From positions 1 to 6,230 of the forward strand of contig PWXL01000037.1 in the NCBI GenBank assembly GCA_003561145.1: 6,230 nucleotides of DNA, written 5' to 3'. Position numbers and translations under genes: made by a program. The stretch comes from Candidatus Atribacteria bacterium (GTDB taxonomy: Bacteria; Atribacterota; Atribacteria; Atribacterales; Atribacteraceae). The notes under the pieces were generated by a model, which was not told the DNA's origin, did no database searches, and saw nothing but the letters and a program-made list of their open reading frames with translations. Positions 1-5,006 of the stretch are shown here, piece by piece. The first letter of the stretch is position 1; each line of letters begins with the position of its first letter.

Positions 1-66
1 AGCAATGGTTTCCGCCATGCTGCGTGTGGTTCCCGTACGGGAGTAAAAAATCACGAGCGCTTTCAT
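1..66 (-). CDS. Flavodoxin-family protein, N-terminal fragment (cut by window edge)
   Basis: Read on the minus strand from the ATG at 66-64, the first 22 codons run in frame to the window edge and begin MKALVIFYSRTGTTRSM. This is the first beta strand of a flavodoxin fold, followed by the FMN phosphate-binding loop (S-R-T-G-T-T) and the start of helix 1. Flavodoxin-family proteins carry FMN and act as low-potential electron carriers or redox enzymes in the cytoplasm. The start is fixed by a full Shine-Dalgarno GGAGGTGAT eight bases upstream. The gene is divergent from the ATPase operon. Only the N-terminus is visible, so I cannot tell a true electron-transfer flavodoxin from a flavodoxin-like oxidoreductase or a larger protein with such a domain. 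The fold family is fairly sure; the exact function is unknown. Confidence 0.85.
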   Translation of the reverse strand, partial: MKALVIFYSRTGTTRSMAETIA

Positions 67-70
67 ATAT

Positions 71-79
71 ATCACCTCC
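71..79 (-). promoter_or_regulatory. Ribosome binding site of the flavodoxin-like gene
   Basis: On the minus strand this reads GGAGGTGAT, a near-complete match to the anti-Shine-Dalgarno sequence. Eight bases lie between GGAGG and the ATG at 66-64. It fixes the start of the partial flavodoxin-like gene and suggests efficient translation. Confidence 0.85.
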
Positions 80-142
80 AGATTTCATTTCCGTCAATAG
101 TGAGACGTTCGTTGTGAGCGGTGGCTTGAACTTTTTACATTC

Positions 143-170
143 ATTGTAGCAGGTTGGGGAAGGTGTACAA
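143..170 (-). promoter_or_regulatory. Candidate sigma70-type promoter for the flavodoxin-like gene
   Basis: On the minus strand there is a -10 element TACAAT at 148-143, preceded by TG at 151-150, which makes an extended -10 (TGCTACAAT). A weak -35 candidate, TTGTAC, sits at 170-165 with a 16-base spacer. Transcription would start near position 136, giving a leader of about 70 bases before the ATG at 66. The extended -10 is the stronger part of the evidence; the -35 matches the consensus only in its TTG and about half overall. This is a prediction from motif reading. Confidence 0.45.
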
Positions 171-184
171 AAATGCTTTATAAT
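154..184 (+). promoter_or_regulatory. Candidate sigma70-type promoter for the ATPase operon
   Basis: A perfect -10 hexamer TATAAT lies at 179-184. The best -35 candidate is TTGGGG at 154-159, with a long 19-base spacer and only the TTG matching consensus. Transcription would begin near 191, leaving a leader of about 65 bases before the GTG start at 256. The weak -35 could mean an activator is needed or that the promoter is modest. The element interleaves with the opposing promoter of the flavodoxin-like gene. The -10 is convincing, the rest less so. Confidence 0.45.
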
Positions 185-240
185 ATTTGAAAACGATCCG
201 CTCTTTTGTTACAGTACACAAATGGTCATTTTGCCCATTG

Positions 241-246
241 AGGAGG
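241..246 (+). promoter_or_regulatory. Ribosome binding site that sets the GTG start of the first ATPase gene
   Basis: AGGAGG lies nine bases before the GTG at 256-258. It decides the start of the G/H subunit. The upstream in-frame ATG at 187 has no such site and would sit right after the -10 element, and the ATG at 248 is out of frame and only one base from the AGGAGG. Confidence 0.8.
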
Positions 247-255
247 AATGCCAAC

Positions 256-567
256 GTGGTTGTCGATGCAGTGAACCGTATCCGGGAATTGGAACAAAAA
301 AAGGAGAGGGAGATCCAGGAAGCGAAAAAGGAAGCCGGCCGTATACAAGCGGATGCCGAAAACAAAATTGATTCATTACGTTCTTCCCGCTTGCAGGAAG
401 CGGAAAAAGAAGCAGAAAAAAGACGGGAACAGCGTCTTGCCGAAGGTGACGAGGAAGCCGGAAAATTGAAAAAGGAGTATGAAGAGAAGGCCAACCGTTT
501 GAAAGAAAAGGTGTCCAGGCGGACCGAACAAGCTGTGCAGCATTTACTGGAAAAAACGGGAGAATGA
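256..567 (+). CDS. ntpG: V/A-type ATPase peripheral stalk subunit G/H
   Basis: This 103-residue protein is almost wholly helical and charged, rich in E, K, A, R and Q, with no membrane segment. A long coiled coil runs from about residue 8 to 95, built from repeats such as EIQEAKKEAG and EAEKEAEKRREQR. Length, composition and position as first gene of the operon fit subunit G/H. In Thermus that subunit pairs with E to form the right-handed coiled-coil peripheral stalk that holds the catalytic head against rotation. The start is taken as GTG 256, because AGGAGG precedes it at the right distance; the family-like N-terminus (MVVDAVNRIRELEQ) begins there. Subunit I follows after one base. Naming is confusing: the same subunit is atpH or ntpG in some schemes, ntpF in Enterococcus hirae and atpG in Thermus. 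Low-complexity coiled coils resemble many proteins, so the call leans on context. Confidence 0.82.
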   Translation: MVVDAVNRIRELEQKKEREIQEAKKEAGRIQADAENKIDSLRSSRLQEAEKEAEKRREQRLAEGDEEAGKLKKEYEEKANRLKEKVSRRTEQAVQHLLEKTGE

Positions 568-568
568 C

Positions 569-2539
569 ATGGCTGTCAAGCGAATGAAAAAGATCAACCT
601 GTTGATTCACCATGCCCACCGTGAAGAAGTCTTCCGACTCCTTCAGGATATGTGCGTACTCGAAATAAGTGAAGAAGAGCCGGTGAATAAAGATTTGGTG
701 ACACGCACTGGTGTGCAGGTTGAAGATTTGGAAAGAGAGCTTTCAGAGGTTCGTTTCTGCCTGGGATTTATCCGGAAATACCAGGAGAAGAAACCCTCGC
801 CTCTGGAAACATTTTTTCCGGAAAAATTGGAAATTGACAAAGAAAAGTTTCTTGGTGAGCGTTTTGATTATGAACGTGTATACAAGGAATGCTCACGCAT
901 GGAAGAAAAAATCAATGGGATTCGCAATAATTTAAATCGTTATCACTCATATTTGGATTTTTTATACCGTATCGAGGTGGCAGATATTGCACTCGAAGAT
1001 CTAAAAGATACAAATAGCACAAAAGTTTTTCTCTTCGAGTTGCTTCCCGAACAGTTGCATACTCTGCAGGCAGAATTGGAAAAATCCGGAGAGACATGGG
1101 CCATATACGATTATCCCTCCCAGAGAAAACAGCATCTGGTTTTAGCCGTGATTCACCGGGAGCTGGAAGAAACTCTGGATGCTGTCCTTCATGAACATTC
1201 CATCACCGGTATTTCTCTTCCCAAGGCATTTGAGGGGACTCCGCGGGAAGCGGCTGAAAGAGTCCAGGTAAAAGTTGACGAACTGGAACGAGAAAGAGAA
1301 GAATACATAAACCAGGCTGCGACCTATAAAAAATTCGAAAATGACTTGAAAATATTTCATGATCTTGTTGAAAGCCACCTGCAACGGTGTACCAATGAGG
1401 GAAAAATATTATGGACAGATGCTACCTGTCTTATCAGCGGATGGTCGAAAGCAGAAGATGTTCCCCGCATCGAAAAAGCACTCTCTTCCCGCTGGAAGGA
1501 ATGGGTGTTGCACGAGCGGGATCCGGAACCGGACGAGGCTGTCCCGATTGAGCTCGAGAACTCATCATGGGTAAGCAATTTTAGGGTCCTTACCTCTCTG
1601 TATGGGATGCCCCATTACTCAGAAATTGACCCTACTCCCCTGGTGGCTGTATTCTTCTTTCTTTTTTTCGGTATTTGCATAGGAGACGTAGGATACGGAG
1701 TCCTTATGGCAATTGCGGGTTTTGTCGCTTCCTCCAAATTGCATACATTAGCTGATTCAACGCGTACTTTTTTCAAGATGTTTGCCTGGTGCGGTGTAGG
1801 AGCGATCATTGTGGGGGCGTTTACCGGTTCATGGCTGGGGGATGCATTTGAGTACCTTCCTCCTGCTCTCGGTTTCTTGACCGCCATGCGGGAACAACTC
1901 ATGCTCATCGATCCTTTGGTCAATCCGTTGCCCATGTTGATATTTACCCTGGGATTGGGGGTATTCCAGGTTTTAGTCGGTATGATGGTCGGTTTTTTGA
2001 AGGAGTGGCGCAGGAAAAAATACACACTCGCCATACTGGACAACCTGAGCTGGTTTTTCTTTGTTCTTTCCATTATTGCTTATCTTGCGGCCATGACGAT
2101 AGCTCCTGACTATGAAACACTGGCAATGGCCTTTTTGATCGTAATGGTGTTGTTTTTGATAGCCACCCAGGGGAGGCATCAAAAGAACCCCATAATGAAG
2201 GTATTTTCAGGCGTTCTCAGTTTGTACAACCTGGTGAATTACCTTGGTGACGTGCTCTCTTATTCCCGTCTTTTTGCCTTGGGGCTGGCTACATATATTG
2301 TCGCCATACTGGCTCGTACATTGGCAGAACTGTTCAGCGGGTCTCCCCTCATCGGCTGGCTGATCGCTGTCTTCGTTTTTTTGCTGTTCCACGTTTTCAA
2401 TATCGCTATGAGTGGCTTGAGTGCTTTCGTGCATTCTGCGCGTCTCCATTACGTGGAATTTTTTACCAAGTTCTATGAGTCGGGGGGTAAAGAATTCAAG
2501 CCCCTCTCGTACAGCGATAAATATACAAAAATTACCTAA
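569..2539 (+). CDS. ntpI: V/A-type ATPase subunit I (a), membrane stator
   Basis: This 656-residue protein has the usual length for bacterial subunit I. Residues 1 to about 350 are soluble and hydrophilic with coiled-coil stretches (around 90-125 and 225-265); this arm binds the peripheral stalks. From residue 358 the protein is membrane-embedded, with hydrophobic stretches near 358-387, 404-422, 454-477, 491-511, 514-532, 546-588 and 593-624. The last two hold the family signatures: LSYSRLFALGLA with R567, and FVHSARLHYVEFF with R625. In the family such arginines line the ion path against the K-ring carboxylate and separate the two half-channels. The C-terminal KFYESGGKEFKP is also typical. 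The ATG at 569 lies one base after the previous stop and is preceded by GGGAG at 558-562, so translation is probably coupled. No truncation is seen and all expected key residues are present. Confidence 0.96.
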   Translation: MAVKRMKKINLLIHHAHREEVFRLLQDMCVLEISEEEPVNKDLVTRTGVQVEDLERELSEVRFCLGFIRKYQEKKPSPLETFFPEKLEIDKEKFLGERFDYERVYKECSRMEEKINGIRNNLNRYHSYLDFLYRIEVADIALEDLKDTNSTKVFLFELLPEQLHTLQAELEKSGETWAIYDYPSQRKQHLVLAVIHRELEETLDAVLHEHSITGISLPKAFEGTPREAAERVQVKVDELEREREEYINQAATYKKFENDLKIFHDLVESHLQRCTNEGKILWTDATCLISGWSKAEDVPRIEKALSSRWKEWVLHERDPEPDEAVPIELENSSWVSNFRVLTSLYGMPHYSEIDPTPLVAVFFFLFFGICIGDVGYGVLMAIAGFVASSKLHTLADSTRTFFKMFAWCGVGAIIVGAFTGSWLGDAFEYLPPALGFLTAMREQLMLIDPLVNPLPMLIFTLGLGVFQVLVGMMVGFLKEWRRKKYTLAILDNLSWFFFVLSIIAYLAAMTIAPDYETLAMAFLIVMVLFLIATQGRHQKNPIMKVFSGVLSLYNLVNYLGDVLSYSRLFALGLATYIVAILARTLAELFSGSPLIGWLIAVFVFLLFHVFNIAMSGLSAFVHSARLHYVEFFTKFYESGGKEFKPLSYSDKYTKIT

Positions 2540-2542
2540 CAT

Positions 2543-2550
2543 AAGGAGGT
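2543..2550 (+). promoter_or_regulatory. Strong ribosome binding site of the K gene
   Basis: AAGGAGGT lies in the 22-base gap between I and K, 11 bases before the ATG at 2562. It is the fullest Shine-Dalgarno match inside the operon. It fixes the K start and rules out the 47-codon upstream extension that stays open to 2421. The K protein is needed in many copies per complex, which would suit a strong site; that link is inference. Confidence 0.8.
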
Positions 2551-2561
2551 TATACACCACT

Positions 2562-3038
2562 ATGCCGATCGACGGAATCGTTTTTGCAATTGCCGGTTCA
2601 GCACTTGCGATAGGACTTGGAGGAATCGGCTCAGCAGTCGGAGTGGGTATCGCCGGCATGACAGGAGCTGGAGTTATGACCGAGGACCCGGAAAAATTCG
2701 GTCAAGTTCTGCTTCTCCAGGCTTTGCCGGGTACTCAGGGAATTTACGGCTTGCTCGCCGGTTTTTGGGTGCTCATCCAATTAGGGGTGTTTGAAGGTGC
2801 GGTAGCAGAAGTCAATGTATCACAGGGTTTGCAGTTTCTTTTTTCCTGTATGCCCATAGCGATCGTCGGTTTGTTGTCGGGGATATACCAGGGGAAGACA
2901 TCAGCCGCCTGTATCGGCTTGATTGCACGAAGGCCGGAACAGACCGGAAAGGCTATTATCCTCCCGGCCATTGTCGAAACCTATGCTGTTTTGGCGTTGT
3001 TAGCGACTATTCTGCTTTTGAATGCAATCCAATTGTAG
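2562..3038 (+). CDS. ntpK: V/A-type ATPase subunit K, four-helix c-ring proteolipid, probably Na+ binding
   Basis: This 158-residue, very hydrophobic protein forms the rotor ring. It is a tandem duplication of a two-helix hairpin: EDPEKFGQVLLLQALPGT (residues 41-58) aligns with RRPEQTGKAIILPAIVET (123-140). Four membrane helices lie near 5-36, 47-73, 88-120 and 128-156. The ion-binding carboxylate is E139 in the second hairpin; the matching place in the first is G57, so each protein has one ion site per four helices. From my recall of the Enterococcus hirae NtpK structure, the Na+ ligands are L61, T64, Q65, Q110 and E139. The matching residues here are L55, T58, Q59, Q110 and E139, and Y62 matches E. 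hirae Y68. This predicts Na+ coupling. The start at ATG 2562 is set by AAGGAGGT upstream. The two-helix L subunit of Thermus is a clear contrast. Function is near certain; ion choice is a strong inference. Confidence 0.96.
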   Translation: MPIDGIVFAIAGSALAIGLGGIGSAVGVGIAGMTGAGVMTEDPEKFGQVLLLQALPGTQGIYGLLAGFWVLIQLGVFEGAVAEVNVSQGLQFLFSCMPIAIVGLLSGIYQGKTSAACIGLIARRPEQTGKAIILPAIVETYAVLALLATILLLNAIQL

Positions 3039-3050
3039 GAGAGTCAAGTT

Positions 3051-3644
3051 ATGGCGCTCGATGACATTTTAAAGAAAATCGAAAGCGAGGCTGAGGAGCA
3101 AAAACGGGCTATCATCACAACGGCAGAGGAAGAAGCGGCCAAAAAAGTTGATCATGCTCAGCGCTCCATCGAAGAAGAAGCAGAGACACTCCTGGAACAA
3201 CGAAGACGCGAAACGGAAATACTCGTTCAACGAGAGCTCGCCCAAGCGAAGATGTCCGGTCGCAATCTCCTGGGGCGAGTGAAATCGGAAGCCTTGAAAG
3301 AAGTTCGCAAAAAACTTCTTCAAACCTTTGGAAAGCATATCGAGAAGAAGTATGAGAAATTCTGTACAAACATGATTGTACGCGTTTCTCAAAGTCGGGA
3401 TGAAGAAATATTGATGGCTCCTCACGAAGCCAAATCCCTGGGAGAAGAATTTGTAAAAAAACTCAATAAGGCTCAAAAAACATCCTTTTCATATGGTGGA
3501 GAAACGGAAGATATCGAGCGGGGATTTTTTCTGCGCAAAGGTGGTATGTTGGTGAATGTGAGTTTTTCCTCCCTGCTTGATGAAATATTCCGTGAGCATG
3601 AAAAGGAAGTCGCCGAAATATTGTTTTTGGAAGAGGAAGCATGA
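3051..3644 (+). CDS. ntpE: V/A-type ATPase peripheral stalk subunit E
   Basis: This 197-residue protein has the normal length for subunit E. Residues 1 to about 100 form a long charged helix (EEQKRAIITTAEEEAAKKVD and similar) that pairs with the G/H subunit in the peripheral stalk. Residues from about 105 to 197 form the globular end that contacts the B subunit at the top of the catalytic head. The family segment G-F-F-L-R-K-G-G-M-L-V-N-V-S-F, followed by LLDEIF and the closing EVAEILF, is seen near the C-terminus. The ATG at 3051 follows the K stop by 12 bases, with AGGAG at 3037-3041 overlapping that stop codon. The stop overlaps the start of C by four bases (ATGA), so E and C are probably translationally coupled. 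No oddities are seen. Confidence 0.93.
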   Translation: MALDDILKKIESEAEEQKRAIITTAEEEAAKKVDHAQRSIEEEAETLLEQRRRETEILVQRELAQAKMSGRNLLGRVKSEALKEVRKKLLQTFGKHIEKKYEKFCTNMIVRVSQSRDEEILMAPHEAKSLGEEFVKKLNKAQKTSFSYGGETEDIERGFFLRKGGMLVNVSFSSLLDEIFREHEKEVAEILFLEEEA

Positions 3645-4678
3645 AGATCATTACAGAAAATCCCCATCCCAATGAGAATACCCGGTATTCGTACCTCATT
3701 GGACGGATCAGGGTAATGGAAAAAGGGATTCTCAGCAACCGCACAGTGGAAAGTATATTGCGGGCTGACAATCTGGAACACACACGCCGTATTTTGTCGG
3801 AAATCACAGGGGTGGGGGAAACCGTTCAAAACCTCGAAGAAGAACCCAAAGCTATAGACCGGGCTTTGTCGGCGTTTTATTGGAATTCCGTGAGAGAGAT
3901 GGGAAGCCACCTTGCCGGTAAGGAAATAGCCCGCTTTTTTACCCTCCCATTTGACTATGCCAACGCGAAGTTGGTTCTGAAGCGGTTCTTCGCATCATCA
4001 GGCAAGGAAACACAGGAATATCCTGGTGAGATTCCCCGGGAGAAGCTTCAGAGGTTTGTCGGTGGAGAAAGTCAAGAAATTATTCCTGATGCCATGCGTC
4101 ATGGCCTGGAGGAAGCACGCATGGAATATGAGAATACAAAACACCCCCAGCTTCCGGAATGTGTCCTCGACCGGTATGCACTCCAGGAAGCTTTACAGAT
4201 GAGACATGTGTTCGAAAGTGTCGTCTTGCGGAACTGGATTATAGCTTACGTCATGTTTGCATTTATCCGGGCGTCTCTACGCGCACGTTTTCAGGAACGT
4301 TCAGCTGAAACATTGCGCCGTTTATATTTCGAGAACCGGTATATTCGTTTTGAAGATCTGGAAGACCTTGCTTCCGGTTCAGAAGAGAAAGCTCAGGAAA
4401 CGATTGTTAAGATGGGGTTTACCGACCTCGTTACCAATGAGGGTGCATTCCAGGGAGACCCGCATGCCTTGGCGGAAATGGAAAAGGTTATGGATGACTA
4501 CCTGATGAAGTATATCAGAAGGTATAGAATGTCGGCTTTTGGTCCGGAACCGGTGTTCGGGTTTTTATATGCCAGGCTGACTGATATACGAAACTTGCGG
4601 ATTCTTTTGTTGGGGAAATATTTTGCTCTTGCTGAAGATGATCTGCGAGCCAAAGTTCGGGAGTGTTATCATGAATGA
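3641..4678 (+). CDS. ntpC: V/A-type ATPase subunit C (d), rotor funnel
   Basis: This 345-residue soluble, mostly helical protein has the family's usual length. Subunit C sits as a funnel on the K ring and carries the central D-F axle, so that ring rotation drives the head. Family features are the opening YSYLIGRIRVMEKGIL (near residues 17-32), an FDYANAKLVLKRFF segment near 104-117 matching the usual D-x-x-N-x-K pattern, and the C-terminal FLYARLTDIRNLRILLLGKY, where family members have a similar K/E-I-x-N-L-R helix. There is no membrane segment. The ATG overlaps the E stop as ATGA, with GAGG at 3633-3636 as a modest ribosome binding site. The 3' end overlaps the F start by eight bases. A different role is unlikely, given sequence and position together. 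Confidence 0.93.
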   Translation: MKIITENPHPNENTRYSYLIGRIRVMEKGILSNRTVESILRADNLEHTRRILSEITGVGETVQNLEEEPKAIDRALSAFYWNSVREMGSHLAGKEIARFFTLPFDYANAKLVLKRFFASSGKETQEYPGEIPREKLQRFVGGESQEIIPDAMRHGLEEARMEYENTKHPQLPECVLDRYALQEALQMRHVFESVVLRNWIIAYVMFAFIRASLRARFQERSAETLRRLYFENRYIRFEDLEDLASGSEEKAQETIVKMGFTDLVTNEGAFQGDPHALAEMEKVMDDYLMKYIRRYRMSAFGPEPVFGFLYARLTDIRNLRILLLGKYFALAEDDLRAKVRECYHE

Positions 4679-5006
4679 TGCACGCTCTAAACTTGCTTTC
4701 GTCGGCGGAGAAGAAAATACCCTGTGTTTCACGGGAATGGGATTCGATACTTTTTCCGCCAACACATTGGAAAGTGTCCAAAAACAACTTCCCAGTTTAC
4801 GGCGGAATGACTATTCACTTATTTTTGTAGAGTGGCGTTATTATGATCTCGTAAAAGAACATTTCGCCGATCTGCGAGCGGAAGCGCTCCCTACGATACT
4901 GGGTATCCCAACCCGCCCCGACGAAAAGGGCAGAGGGAGCTCTTTTATGCGGAAGCTCGTTGTTCAGGCTATCGGAAGCGATATACTGCTGCGCGGAGAG
5001 GAATGA
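4671..5006 (+). CDS. ntpF: V/A-type ATPase central rotor subunit F
   Basis: This 111-residue small alpha/beta protein has the Rossmann-like pattern of subunit F: a first strand KLAFVGG, then TLCFTGMGFDTF, a strand DYSLIFVEW, a strand TILGIPTR, and a C-terminal helix MRKLVVQAIGSDIL. In the rotor it binds subunit D and modulates coupling and ATP hydrolysis. The start at ATG 4671 is chosen because GGGAG at 4659-4663 lies seven bases upstream and because KLAFVGG is where family members begin. The frame stays open to an ATG at 4623, but that would put the overlap with C at 56 bases. The gene overlaps the end of C by eight bases and ends in TGATG with the A start. It is called ntpG in Enterococcus hirae. 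The family is weakly conserved, but context makes the call firm. Confidence 0.92.
   Translation: MNDARSKLAFVGGEENTLCFTGMGFDTFSANTLESVQKQLPSLRRNDYSLIFVEWRYYDLVKEHFADLRAEALPTILGIPTRPDEKGRGSSFMRKLVVQAIGSDILLRGEE

Noticed and set aside
126..131. TTGAAC as a plus-strand -35 element
   Set aside because: No -10-like hexamer occurs 16-18 bases downstream; the sequence there is GCAGGT.
187..255. ATG 187 as start of the G/H subunit
   Set aside because: It would start three bases after the TATAAT element and has no ribosome binding site. GTG 256 has AGGAGG at the right distance and gives the normal family length.
248..274. Eight-codon leader-like reading frame starting ATG 248
   Set aside because: Only one base separates it from AGGAGG, and its short product has no attenuator-like residue runs. 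GTG 256 explains the site better.
141..494. Open minus-strand frame of 117 codons opposite the G/H gene
   Set aside because: The product is a serine/phenylalanine-rich shadow of the coiled-coil codons. The plus-strand reading has a proper ribosome binding site and fits the operon.
1615..2073. Open minus-strand frame of 152 codons opposite the membrane part of I
   Set aside because: It has no family-like motifs and lies fully antisense to the strongly conserved I gene.
2421..2561. N-terminal extension of K back to an ATG at 2421
   Set aside because: It would overlap the conserved end of I in another frame, while ATG 2562 has a full Shine-Dalgarno sequence and the usual K length.
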